Below are positions 35,742 through 44,209 of a stretch of 64,000 bases of DNA, one piece after another. Position 1 is the stretch's first letter; every line of letters begins with the position of its first letter. A model generated the notes under the pieces. It had not been told where the DNA came from, made no database searches, and saw nothing but the letters and a program-made list of their open reading frames with translations. This DNA is from UBA7446 sp038143535. Its GTDB lineage: Bacteria > Bacteroidota > Bacteroidia > Flavobacteriales > Flavobacteriaceae. Position numbers and translations under genes: made by a program. The stretch is taken from assembly GCA_038143535.1 (NCBI GenBank), contig JAYQMD010000001.1:744001-808000 (forward strand), given 5' to 3'.

Positions 35742-36959
35742 GTGAAACTCACTCAATACAACGACCCAATTTACGGCTTTATTACAATTCCAACGCTGTT
35801 TATTGGCAAACTTATCAATCATCCCTACGTGCAGCGCTTGCGTAGGATAAAACAGATGGGCTTATCTTTTTTGGTATTCACCGCAACAGAGCATACCCGT
35901 TTTCAGCACGCTTTGGGTGCCATGCATTTGGCCACCAAAGTAGTAGCAAGCCTTCGCAAACAAGGAATTCAGATAAATGATAACGAAGCCGAAGCGCTCT
36001 ACGCAGCATTACTCTTACACGACATTGGACACGGCCCTTTTTCACATGCACTTGAACATGCGTTACTGCCTAACACGGCACACGAAACAATGTCTTTGGC
36101 ACTAATGCGTGATATGAATCGTGAACTTGATGGTCAACTTGATTTAACGATTCAAATGTTTACCAATAAATATGCGCGCGGATTTTTTAACCAACTAATT
36201 TCCTCACATGTCGATTTGGTCAGGTTGGATTATTTAAAACGAGACAGTTTTTACTCTGGGGTTACAGAGGGCAACATCAACTCAGAACGCTTGATTACCA
36301 TGATGACAGTGAGGGAGGATACCTTAGTCTTTTTTACCAAGGCCATTCATTCCATTGAAAAGTTTTTACTTGCCCGCCGCATGATGTATTGGTCGGTTTA
36401 CCTACATAAAACAAGCTTTGTTGCTGAGGAATTGTTGATACGCTTTTTTAAGCGTTTTGAACAGCTGGATGACGCAACCAAGACTTCTTTAAGCACCGTT
36501 GCCATAGCAGGCATTGCAAACAATAAAAATGTGGAATTAGAGGATAAAATTCCATATTTCATAGAATTGGACGATAACGATATTTGGGTTACCCTTAAGT
36601 CAGCAAGCCATAGCGATGACCCCATTTTGGCTGCACTGGCAAACATGATTTTAAATCGTGATTTACTCAAAATTCATATTGCCAACCAACCCATTGGAAA
36701 ATCTGAGCTGAGCGCTAAACGACAGTTTTTTATGGATAAGTTAGGGTTGTCGGCAACGGAAATTGATTATTTCGTTTTTGCTGGAAGCCTAAGCACACAG
36801 GGCTATAATTTAGAGGAGCAACCCATTAAATTATGTTCTCTCGATGGCGCACTAACTTTATTCGATGCTTACTCTGAAAACGCACATTTCCCCATACTTG
36901 CGCGAAAGGATTATAAGTACTTCTTGGCATTCCCGAAACAAGACGGATATTTTTCGTAA
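35742..36959 (+). CDS. HD-domain phosphohydrolase, dNTPase-like
   Basis: A 405-residue protein with the HD metal motif 'LLHDIGHGPFSHALEH' (H93, D94), preceded by 'TRFQHALGAMHLA', which supplies further metal-site His. This layout matches the SAMHD1-like/deoxyguanosine triphosphate hydrolase relatives common in Flavobacteriia. It is likely to hydrolyse nucleotides; exact substrate unknown. The start is GTG at 35742. It is followed by lpxD, whose -7 box lies at the end of this gene. Confidence 0.88.
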   Translation: MKLTQYNDPIYGFITIPTLFIGKLINHPYVQRLRRIKQMGLSFLVFTATEHTRFQHALGAMHLATKVVASLRKQGIQINDNEAEALYAALLLHDIGHGPFSHALEHALLPNTAHETMSLALMRDMNRELDGQLDLTIQMFTNKYARGFFNQLISSHVDLVRLDYLKRDSFYSGVTEGNINSERLITMMTVREDTLVFFTKAIHSIEKFLLARRMMYWSVYLHKTSFVAEELLIRFFKRFEQLDDATKTSLSTVAIAGIANNKNVELEDKIPYFIELDDNDIWVTLKSASHSDDPILAALANMILNRDLLKIHIANQPIGKSELSAKRQFFMDKLGLSATEIDYFVFAGSLSTQGYNLEEQPIKLCSLDGALTLFDAYSENAHFPILARKDYKYFLAFPKQDGYFS

Positions 36960-36964
36960 TTTTG
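36957..36964 (+). promoter_or_regulatory. Probable -7 element next to the lpxD start
   Basis: TAATTTTG fits TAnnTTTG and straddles the stop of the HD gene. Its last base is 6 bases before the lpxD ATG, so initiation would fall at the ATG. No clear -33 box. Confidence 0.35.
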
Positions 36965-36969
36965 CACCG

Positions 36970-37998
36970 ATGAAATTTAATGCCACCCAAATAGCGGAAC
37001 TGGTTTCTGGCACTGTTGATGGTGATCCTGAAGCAGAGGTTTCTATGTTGTCTAAAATTGAAGAAGGATCAAAAGGAAGTTTGTCTTTTCTAGCCAATCC
37101 CAAATACACCCCTTTTTTATACAGTACAGCTGCTAGCATAACCTTGGTCAGTGATGACTTTGTGGCTGAAAAAGATTATAAAACAACCCTTGTTCGTGTG
37201 GCCGACCCTTATGAGGCCTTTTCAAAGTTGTTAAATCACTACAACAAAATCAAACATGTGCCTACGCCTAGCGTGTCTGAAAAGGCATTTATTTCAGAGT
37301 ATGCGTCCTGCTCAGACGGCGTATCAATCGGAGATTATGCACACATTGGTGCCCATACTACTGTTGGAAAAAACTGTGTGATCCAACCACAAGTGTTTAT
37401 TGGTGAAAACGTCACAATAGGGGATAACACCATTATCCATGTTGGTGCACGCATTATTGACGACACCGTTATTGGCAGCGATTGTGTAATTCAAAATAAC
37501 GCAGTTATTGGTGCCGATGGTTTTGGTTGGGCGCCCAATGAAAGCGGTTCATACGATAAGGTTCCACAAACGGGCAATGTAGTTCTTGGCAACCATGTTG
37601 ACATTGGCGCAAACACAACGATTGACCGCGCAACACTTGGATCAACGCGTATTGGAGACGGAGTTAAGCTTGACAACCTTATCCAAATAGGACATAATGT
37701 TGAAATTGGCGCACATACTGTTATTGCGGCACAAACAGGTATTGCAGGATCCACCAAGATAGGGACGCACTGCCAAATTGGTGGACAGGTTGGTATTAGC
37801 GGTCATTTGACCATTGGAAACCGTGTTGGTATTCAAGCTAAGTCCGGTATTTTGAAAAACATTAAAGACGATTCAAAAATCATGGGTTATCCGGCTTTTG
37901 ATTATACAGCATTTAACAAGTCCTATGTGCATTTTAGAAATTTGCATAAGCATATTAATGATTTGCAATCCCTAAAAAAGAAACTTAACAATGACTAA
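36970..37998 (+). CDS. lpxD: UDP-3-O-(3-hydroxyacyl)glucosamine N-acyltransferase
   Basis: Third step of lipid A synthesis, adding the N-linked hydroxyacyl chain. The 342-residue protein has the uridine-binding N-terminal domain (1-100) and a left-handed beta-helix of hexapeptide repeats (about 100-300), with the catalytic His in 'IQIGHNVEIG'. A helical C-terminus follows. The start is the ATG at 36970; a longer frame reading into the HD gene is unrelated. It overlaps lpxC/fabZ by 8 bases and begins the envelope gene run. Confidence 0.96.
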   Translation: MKFNATQIAELVSGTVDGDPEAEVSMLSKIEEGSKGSLSFLANPKYTPFLYSTAASITLVSDDFVAEKDYKTTLVRVADPYEAFSKLLNHYNKIKHVPTPSVSEKAFISEYASCSDGVSIGDYAHIGAHTTVGKNCVIQPQVFIGENVTIGDNTIIHVGARIIDDTVIGSDCVIQNNAVIGADGFGWAPNESGSYDKVPQTGNVVLGNHVDIGANTTIDRATLGSTRIGDGVKLDNLIQIGHNVEIGAHTVIAAQTGIAGSTKIGTHCQIGGQVGISGHLTIGNRVGIQAKSGILKNIKDDSKIMGYPAFDYTAFNKSYVHFRNLHKHINDLQSLKKKLNND

Positions 37999-39391
37999 AC
38001 AAACCACTATTTCCAAGGCTGTTTCGTTAAGTGGTGTTGGAATTCACACAGGAAAAAAAGTTAAACTTAAATTTAAGCCAGCTCCAGTTAATCACGGCTA
38101 TGCCTTTTCACGTGTTGATTTAGAAGGAACTCCCGTCATAAAGGCAGACGCCAACTTGGTGGTAAACACAACCCGAGGAACAAACCTGGAAAAGAATGGT
38201 GTAAGTATACAAACATCAGAGCATGTTTTAGCCGCACTTGTTGGACTGGAAATAGATAATGTTTTAATAGAGTTGAACGCATCTGAACCACCCATCATGG
38301 ACGGTTCTTCTATCCATTTTGTTGAAGCTTTATTAGAAGCCGGTATTGAAGAGCAAGATGCAGTAAGGTATGAATATGTGGTTCGTGAAAACATCACATT
38401 CGCCGATGAAGAAACGGGTAGTGAAATAACCGTTATTCCAGCGGATAGTTATCAGGTCACCACCATGGTCGATTTTGGCACCAAAGTTCTTGGGACGCAA
38501 AACGCAAACCTAAAAAACCTAGCTGATTTTAAGGGTCAATTTGCCAACGCACGCACCTTTAGCTTTTTGCATGAAATAGAATCACTCCTTGAACACGGAC
38601 TCATCAAAGGCGGCGATCTCAATAACGCCATTGTATATGTAGATAAGGAACTTTCTGAAGAGACCATGGACAAACTTTGCAAAGCGTTCAACCGAGATAC
38701 TATCTCAGTGAAGCCTAATGGTATTTTAGATAACCTGACGTTAAAATATCCCAATGAGGCTGCACGCCACAAATTGCTAGATGTTATTGGTGATATGGCG
38801 CTAGTGGGTTGCCGTATTAGGGGCAAGGTCATTGCAAACAAACCCGGTCATGGCACCAACACAAACTTTGCCAAAAAGCTCGCTAAAATCATCAAAAAAG
38901 AAAGGCGCAATCGCGTGCCTGAATTTGATTTAAGTGTGGAGCCATTAATGGACGTAAATGCCATCATGAACGTTTTACCACACCGTCCCCCCTTCTTGTT
39001 GGTAGATAAGATTTTGGAATTGAGCGACTCACACATTGTAGGAATGAAGAGCATCACGATGAATGAGCCCTACTTTGCAGGACATTTCCCTGGACAACCT
39101 GTTATGCCCGGCGTGCTTCAGATAGAGGCCATGGCACAAGCAGGGGCTGTATTGGTATTGAATAGCGTTCCAGATCCAGAAAACTACCTTACATTTTTTA
39201 TGAAAATTGAAAATGCCAAATTCAAGAATCCGGTTGTTCCTGGAGATTCGCTTATTTTCAAAATGGAATTATTATCGCCCATACGTAGGGGTATTTGCCA
39301 TATGCAAGCCGTAGCGTACTCGAGAGGCAGGGTTACAACAGAGGCTGAAATGATGGCTCAAATTGTACGAAAAGATCAAGTCAAAGTATGA
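37991..39391 (+). CDS. lpxC-fabZ: Bifunctional LpxC deacetylase / FabZ dehydratase
   Basis: A 466-residue fusion characteristic of Bacteroidota. Residues 1 to about 300 are LpxC, a zinc deacetylase committing to lipid A synthesis: zinc His in 'TSEHVLAAL', His and Asp in 'ARHKLLDVIGDM', catalytic His in 'KPGHGTNTNF'. Residues about 315-466 are FabZ, the hydroxyacyl-ACP dehydratase of fatty-acid synthesis: 'LPHRPPFLLVDKI' with the catalytic His and 'GHFPGQPVMPGVLQIEAMAQ' with the catalytic Glu. The fusion ties lipid A to fatty-acid output. Overlaps lpxD and lpxA. Confidence 0.97.
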   Translation: MTKQTTISKAVSLSGVGIHTGKKVKLKFKPAPVNHGYAFSRVDLEGTPVIKADANLVVNTTRGTNLEKNGVSIQTSEHVLAALVGLEIDNVLIELNASEPPIMDGSSIHFVEALLEAGIEEQDAVRYEYVVRENITFADEETGSEITVIPADSYQVTTMVDFGTKVLGTQNANLKNLADFKGQFANARTFSFLHEIESLLEHGLIKGGDLNNAIVYVDKELSEETMDKLCKAFNRDTISVKPNGILDNLTLKYPNEAARHKLLDVIGDMALVGCRIRGKVIANKPGHGTNTNFAKKLAKIIKKERRNRVPEFDLSVEPLMDVNAIMNVLPHRPPFLLVDKILELSDSHIVGMKSITMNEPYFAGHFPGQPVMPGVLQIEAMAQAGAVLVLNSVPDPENYLTFFMKIENAKFKNPVVPGDSLIFKMELLSPIRRGICHMQAVAYSRGRVTTEAEMMAQIVRKDQVKV

Positions 39392-40170
39392 ACCAACCAT
39401 TAGCATACGTACATTCAGATGCGAAAATTGCAAAGAATGTCGTCATAGAACCTTTTACAACAATTGACAAAAACGTAGTGATAGGAGAGGGGACCTGGAT
39501 TGGCCCGAACGTAACCATCATGGAAGGTGCGCGAATAGGGAAAAACTGCAATATTTTTCCTGGCGCTGTTATCAGTGCTGTTCCTCAAGACCTTAAGTTT
39601 AATGGCGAAAAAACAACCGCCGAAATAGGGGATAACACAACCATCAGAGAATGTGTTACCATAAACCGTGGTACTACTTCAAGACGTAAGACCAAAATTG
39701 GAAAGCACTGCCTGATTATGGCCTATTCTCACATTGCGCACGATTGTATCGTTGGTGACCATTGTATTTTCTCAAACAACAGTACTCTTGCCGGGCATAT
39801 TACGGTAGGCAGTCACGTTATCTTGGCTGGAATGACGGCCGTACACCAGTTTTGTTCCATTGGAGATCATGCGTTTGTTGCAGGTGGTTCATTGGTACGC
39901 AAGGACATCCCACCATTTGTAAAAGCAGCTCGAGAGCCGCTTTCCTACGCGGGTGTAAATTCTGTAGGTCTGAGGCGTAGGGGCTTTGAATCAGAGAAAA
40001 TCAAAGAAATTCAGAGCATTTACCGCATCCTCTACCAAAAGAATTTTAACAACACGCAAGCAACACAGATTATTGAGGCAGAAATGGAAGCATCGACAGA
40101 AAGAGATGACATCCTTCAGTTTATCAGGCTATCACAACGCGGTATTATGAAAGGATATATTCAAAACTAA
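39388..40170 (+). CDS. lpxA: UDP-N-acetylglucosamine acyltransferase
   Basis: First step of lipid A synthesis, transferring 3-hydroxyacyl from ACP to UDP-GlcNAc. The 260-residue protein has a left-handed beta-helix built of hexapeptide repeats, the catalytic His in 'AYSHIAHDC', and a helical C-terminus ('YRILYQKNFN'). It overlaps lpxC/fabZ by 4 bases (ATGA) and ends 2 bases before efp. The chain length specificity cannot be read with certainty. Confidence 0.96.
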   Translation: MNQPLAYVHSDAKIAKNVVIEPFTTIDKNVVIGEGTWIGPNVTIMEGARIGKNCNIFPGAVISAVPQDLKFNGEKTTAEIGDNTTIRECVTINRGTTSRRKTKIGKHCLIMAYSHIAHDCIVGDHCIFSNNSTLAGHITVGSHVILAGMTAVHQFCSIGDHAFVAGGSLVRKDIPPFVKAAREPLSYAGVNSVGLRRRGFESEKIKEIQSIYRILYQKNFNNTQATQIIEAEMEASTERDDILQFIRLSQRGIMKGYIQN

Positions 40171-40172
40171 CT

Positions 40173-40739
40173 ATGGCATCAACTTCAGATATTCGAAAAG
40201 GTCTTTGCATTCATTACAACAATGACATTTATAAAATAATAGAGTTCTTACATGTCAAACCGGGGAAAGGACCAGCTTTTGTACGTACCAAGCTCAAGAG
40301 TGTAACATCAGGAAAGGTAATTGACAATACTTTTTCTGCTGGACATAAAATTGATGATGTACGTGTGGAAACCCGTAAATACCAGTTTTTATACGCAGTT
40401 GGCGATGTGTACCACTTTATGAACACAGAAGATTACAATCAAATTGAATTGCAAGAAAACATCCTTGATCAGCCAAAATTGATGAAAGAAGGGGAGATCG
40501 TTACGGTGATGACAAATACCGAGAATGACAGTCCGCTTTGTGTTGATATGCCTGCAAGTGTAATTTTAGAAATTACGCATACCGAACCAGGTGTGAAGGG
40601 CAATACGGCTACAAACGCCACAAAACCTGCAACTGCCGAAACCGGTGCAAAAATCAATGTTCCTTTGTTTATTAACGAAGGAGATAAAATAAAAGTAGAT
40701 ACCGAAAAAGGTACCTACATCGAACGCGTAAAAGAATAA
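40173..40739 (+). CDS. efp: Translation elongation factor P
   Basis: Rescues ribosomes stalled at polyproline. At 188 residues it has three beta-barrel domains; the loop 'HVKPGKGPAFVRTK' carries the Lys (about K34) that in many bacteria is modified. It has the C-terminal signature 'GDKIKVDTEKGTYIERVKE' (quoted in part as KVDTEKGTYIERV). Located inside the lpx-sucD-fabG run with 1-2 base gaps on both sides, so it is co-transcribed. Confidence 0.97.
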   Translation: MASTSDIRKGLCIHYNNDIYKIIEFLHVKPGKGPAFVRTKLKSVTSGKVIDNTFSAGHKIDDVRVETRKYQFLYAVGDVYHFMNTEDYNQIELQENILDQPKLMKEGEIVTVMTNTENDSPLCVDMPASVILEITHTEPGVKGNTATNATKPATAETGAKINVPLFINEGDKIKVDTEKGTYIERVKE

Positions 40740-40740
40740 C

Positions 40741-41613
40741 ATGAGCGTATTAGTAACCAAAGATTCGAATATTATAGTACAAGGCTTTACGGGGAGTGAA
40801 GGTACTTTTCATGCAAGCCAAATGATTGCTTATGGCACCAATGTCGTTGGAGGTGTAACCCCCGGAAAAGGTGGACAAACACATTTAGAAAAACCCGTTT
40901 TTAATACCGTTGCAGAAGCTGTTAACGAAGTAAACGCAGATACGTCCATTATTTTTGTACCACCAGCCTTTGCTGCTGATGCGATAATGGAAGCCGCTGA
41001 AGCTGGAATAAAGGTCATCATTACAATTACAGAGGGCATTCCCGTGAACGACATGGCAAAAGCCATGGAGTATATTAGTGGTAAAGACTGCCGTGTGGTT
41101 GGTCCAAACTGCCCTGGAGTTATTTCTCCCGATGAAGCCAAAGTGGGTATTATGCCGGGCTTTGTCTTCAAAAAAGGAAACGTAGGAATCGTTTCCAAAT
41201 CAGGAACGCTCACTTATGAAGCTGCTGATCAAGTAGTGAAAGAAGGATATGGCATCACAACTGCTATTGGCATTGGTGGTGATCCCATCATAGGAACTAC
41301 AACCAAAGATGCCGTGCAATTGCTTATGGAAGACGATGAAACCGAGTGTATTGTCATGATAGGCGAGATAGGCGGACAATTGGAAGCAGACGCAGCTAAC
41401 TGGATAAAATCTCAAGGCAACCCAAAGCCCGTAGTTGGGTTTATTGCAGGTGAAACAGCACCCAAAGGCCGTACCATGGGCCATGCAGGTGCAATAGTAG
41501 GTGGTGCCGAAGACACCGCGGAAGCAAAAAAAGCAATCATGAAATCGTGTGGCATACACGTTGTGGATTCGCCAGCAGCCATTGGAAAAACCGTAGCACA
41601 AGTTTTAGCATAA
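40741..41613 (+). CDS. sucD: Succinate-CoA ligase, ADP-forming, subunit alpha
   Basis: TCA-cycle enzyme subunit that binds CoA and carries the phosphohistidine. The 290-residue protein has the Rossmann-type CoA site ('GFTGSEGTFHASQMI'), 'GPNCPGVI', and the active His in 'MGHAGAIVGG'. The beta subunit (sucC) is not adjacent, which from memory is the normal situation in Flavobacteriia, where sucD sits in the lpx-efp run. Confidence 0.97.
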   Translation: MSVLVTKDSNIIVQGFTGSEGTFHASQMIAYGTNVVGGVTPGKGGQTHLEKPVFNTVAEAVNEVNADTSIIFVPPAFAADAIMEAAEAGIKVIITITEGIPVNDMAKAMEYISGKDCRVVGPNCPGVISPDEAKVGIMPGFVFKKGNVGIVSKSGTLTYEAADQVVKEGYGITTAIGIGGDPIIGTTTKDAVQLLMEDDETECIVMIGEIGGQLEADAANWIKSQGNPKPVVGFIAGETAPKGRTMGHAGAIVGGAEDTAEAKKAIMKSCGIHVVDSPAAIGKTVAQVLA

Positions 41614-41617
41614 TATC

Positions 41618-42364
41618 ATGGATTTAGTAAAAGGGAAAAATATCATCATTACAGGCGCCAGTAGGGGCATAGGACGTGGCATTGCCATGGCATTTGCCAA
41701 GCAAGGTGCCAATGTAGCCTTTACATACAGTTCTTCCAAGGGCCCAGCCAAAGAGTTGGAAGCAGAACTAAGCGCATTTGGCATAACCGCCAAGGCTTTT
41801 AAATCAAACGCAGCTGACTTTGACGCTGCACAACAACTTGTTGCCGATGTATTGGAAATTTTCGATACCATAGATGTACTCATCAATAATGCAGGAATTA
41901 CCAAAGACAACCTGTTGATGCGCATTACGGAAGAAGATTTTGACAAGGTCATTGAAGTCAATTTAAAATCTGTTTTCAACATGACCAAAGCAGTCCAACG
42001 CACCATGCTTAAGCAACGATACGGAAGCTTAATTCACATGAGCTCTGTTGTTGGCGTTAAAGGAAATGCGGGCCAATCAAATTATGCCGCATCCAAAGCG
42101 GGTATTATTGGTTTTTCAAAATCAATAGCACTCGAATTGGGCTCAAGAAACATAAGATCAAATGTGATCGCACCTGGATTTATCGAAACAGAGATGACCG
42201 ATAAACTCCCGGAAGATGTCGTAGCCCAATGGCGGGCGGGCATTCCACTAAAACGCGGCGGCTCTCCAGAGGATGTAGCCAACGCTTGCCTTTTTTTAGC
42301 CGCTGATTTATCTGCATACATAACAGGACAAGTATTGCACGTAGATGGCGGTATGTTAACCTAA
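41618..42364 (+). CDS. fabG: 3-oxoacyl-ACP reductase
   Basis: NADPH-dependent reductase of fatty-acid elongation. The 248-residue short-chain dehydrogenase has the cofactor loop 'TGASRGIGRGIA', 'NNAGIT' and the catalytic Ser-Tyr-Lys ('MSSVVG', 'YAASKAG'), and ends 'GQVLHVDGGML'. It lies 4 bases after sucD in the run that includes the FabZ fusion, linking it to fatty-acid synthesis rather than to a secondary pathway. Confidence 0.95.
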   Translation: MDLVKGKNIIITGASRGIGRGIAMAFAKQGANVAFTYSSSKGPAKELEAELSAFGITAKAFKSNAADFDAAQQLVADVLEIFDTIDVLINNAGITKDNLLMRITEEDFDKVIEVNLKSVFNMTKAVQRTMLKQRYGSLIHMSSVVGVKGNAGQSNYAASKAGIIGFSKSIALELGSRNIRSNVIAPGFIETEMTDKLPEDVVAQWRAGIPLKRGGSPEDVANACLFLAADLSAYITGQVLHVDGGMLT

Positions 42365-42374
42365 AATTTATATC

Positions 42375-43193
42375 ATGGAAAAATTACCAAAACTTGGATT
42401 ACCTTTAATAACACTCATAATCGTAGGGGTTATTTTTATTTCAAAATCATATGTCAACATCCCTTACGGAGAAGCGGGTGTCGTATGGAAACGCTTCGGA
42501 GGGGGAACCGTAATTGACGAACCACCCCTAGGAGAGGGGTTTCGTTTTATTGCACCTTGGAATCGTGTCTATACTTACAACATCAAACAACAAGAAGAGT
42601 TTGAGAGTGGCATGCGCGTGCTTTCTTCAAACGGACTTGAAATCTCCCTAGACGTTTCGGTATTGTACCAACCAAAGATTGACGAACTGGGCATGTTACA
42701 CAAAACCAAAGGAGAAAATTATTTGAACATCGTTATTGTTCCAGAAATTCGTGCAGTTGCCCGATCTGTAATTGGACGCTACACGCCTGAACAATTGTAC
42801 TCCTCAAAGCGTGACGCCATTCAAAATGAGATTTATGAAGAAACCATGCGCAAGGTAGAAAACCAGCATGTACAGCTCAATGCAGTATTGGTACGTGATG
42901 TGACTCTTCCAACGTCTATTAAAGAGGCCATTCAGCGTAAACTTACCCAAGAGCAAGAAGCCTTGGAATATGAGTTTAGGTTAGAAAAAGCGCGTCAGGA
43001 AGCAGAAAAAGTGCGTATTGAAGCAGAAGGAAAAGCAGTAGCCAACAGGCTATTAGCAGCATCGCTAACGCCAAACATCCTTAAAGATAAAGGGATCGAG
43101 GCGACTCTTTTGTTGGCAGAATCGCCTAACACCAAAATTATTGTTGTTGGAGGTGGCGAAGATGGACTGCCACTTATTTTAGGAAATCAGTAA
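42375..43193 (+). CDS. SPFH-domain (prohibitin-like) membrane protein
   Basis: A 272-residue protein with an N-terminal signal-anchor (about residues 8-25), an SPFH/band-7 domain (about 28-190: 'IPYGEAGVVWKRFGG') and a coiled coil ('QEALEYEFRLEKARQEAEKV'). It is a prohibitin-type scaffold that forms ring assemblies in the inner membrane, often with a protease. It starts 10 bases after fabG and is the last gene before the histidine operon leader. Confidence 0.9.
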   Translation: MEKLPKLGLPLITLIIVGVIFISKSYVNIPYGEAGVVWKRFGGGTVIDEPPLGEGFRFIAPWNRVYTYNIKQQEEFESGMRVLSSNGLEISLDVSVLYQPKIDELGMLHKTKGENYLNIVIVPEIRAVARSVIGRYTPEQLYSSKRDAIQNEIYEETMRKVENQHVQLNAVLVRDVTLPTSIKEAIQRKLTQEQEALEYEFRLEKARQEAEKVRIEAEGKAVANRLLAASLTPNILKDKGIEATLLLAESPNTKIIVVGGGEDGLPLILGNQ

Positions 43194-43226
43194 GATTTTA
43201 AAAAAAAATTCGATATTTGCATCGTA

Positions 43227-43280
43227 ATGAATAAAGCACATTTTTTCCACCACAACAATATTGCGTTTCAAACGTGCTAG
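43227..43280 (+). CDS. hisL: Histidine operon leader peptide (17 aa)
   Basis: A 17-residue ORF, MNKAHFFHHNNIAFQTC, with three His codons (one CAT and a CAC-CAC pair), 68 bases upstream of hisG and ahead of a strong terminator. His codons are rare in average proteins, so three in 17, placed here, are the signature of a his attenuator leader peptide. When His-tRNA is short, ribosomes would stall at the His codons and allow an alternative fold that prevents the terminator. Confidence 0.85.
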   Translation: MNKAHFFHHNNIAFQTC

Positions 43281-43303
43281 GTGGAGTATGTCAATAACCG
43301 TCT

Positions 43304-43334
43304 AACCCGTTTGTATTGCTCAAACGGGTTTTTT
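43304..43334 (+). terminator. Attenuator terminator of the histidine operon
   Basis: Perfect 10-bp stem AACCCGTTTG (43304-43313) / CAAACGGGTT (43321-43330), 7-base loop, followed by TTTT. It lies between the leader peptide and the hisG ATG (43349), so transcription stops before the operon unless the hairpin is prevented from forming. Confidence 0.9.
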
Positions 43335-43348
43335 GTTATAATAAAGTC

Positions 43349-44209
43349 ATGAAAGAAAAGATACGTATCGCGATTCAGAAGTCAGGAAGGCTTAACGAAG
43401 AATCATTAAAACTGCTCAAGAGCTGTGGCATTGCCATCAATAATGGCAAAGACCAGCTTAAGACATCGTCTTCTAATTTTCCTATGGAGGTATATTACCT
43501 GCGCAATGGAGATATTCCCCAATACCTTAGAGATGGCGTAGTGGATTTGGCCATCATCGGAGAAAATCTAATCGTTGAAAAAGGGGAGGACATTCCCACA
43601 CTTGAGCCGCTGGGCTTTTCAAAATGTCGTGTGTCTATTGCTATTTCAAAAGGAAATGCATACAGCGGCGTTGCCGATTTAGCAGGTAAGCGTATCGCTA
43701 CATCCTATCCAAAAACAGTTCAAAAATACCTGTCGGAATGGAATATTAAAGCGGATTTGCACATCATTAATGGTTCGGTGGAGATAGCACCCAATATTGG
43801 CCTGTCAGATGCCATTTGCGACATAGTTTCCAGTGGATCTACGCTATTTAAGAATAACCTCAAAGAAGTTGAAGTGTTATTTAAATCACAAGCCGTTTTG
43901 GTTGGTGGTATGGGATTATCAGCTGCCAAACAAGAAATTCTTGACACGCTTTTGTTCCGTATCCGTGCCGTAAACGCTGGAAAAAACTCCAGATACATCA
44001 TCATGAATGTGCCAAACGACGCCATCGAGACCATATCAAAAATGCTACCGGTATTAAAAAGCCCTACGGTGATGCCCTTGGTTGAAGAGGGGTGGAGTTC
44101 GTTACACTCTGCCATAGACAAAAACACCTTTTGGGAAATGGTAGATGCGCTAAAAGCGGCAGGTGCCCGAGATATATTGGTATGTCCTATTGAACGAATC
44201 ATTCAATAA
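43349..44209 (+). CDS. hisG: ATP phosphoribosyltransferase, long form
   Basis: First and committed enzyme of histidine synthesis, joining ATP and PRPP. At 286 residues it is the long form, with the catalytic periplasmic-binding-like domain and a C-terminal ACT-like regulatory domain (about 215-285, 'RYIIMNVPNDAIETISKMLP') for feedback by histidine. The PRPP loop is 'ICDIVSSGSTL'. The start is the ATG at 43349; a longer frame begins inside the attenuator terminator. The stop overlaps hisD by 1 base. Confidence 0.97.
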   Translation: MKEKIRIAIQKSGRLNEESLKLLKSCGIAINNGKDQLKTSSSNFPMEVYYLRNGDIPQYLRDGVVDLAIIGENLIVEKGEDIPTLEPLGFSKCRVSIAISKGNAYSGVADLAGKRIATSYPKTVQKYLSEWNIKADLHIINGSVEIAPNIGLSDAICDIVSSGSTLFKNNLKEVEVLFKSQAVLVGGMGLSAAKQEILDTLLFRIRAVNAGKNSRYIIMNVPNDAIETISKMLPVLKSPTVMPLVEEGWSSLHSAIDKNTFWEMVDALKAAGARDILVCPIERIIQ

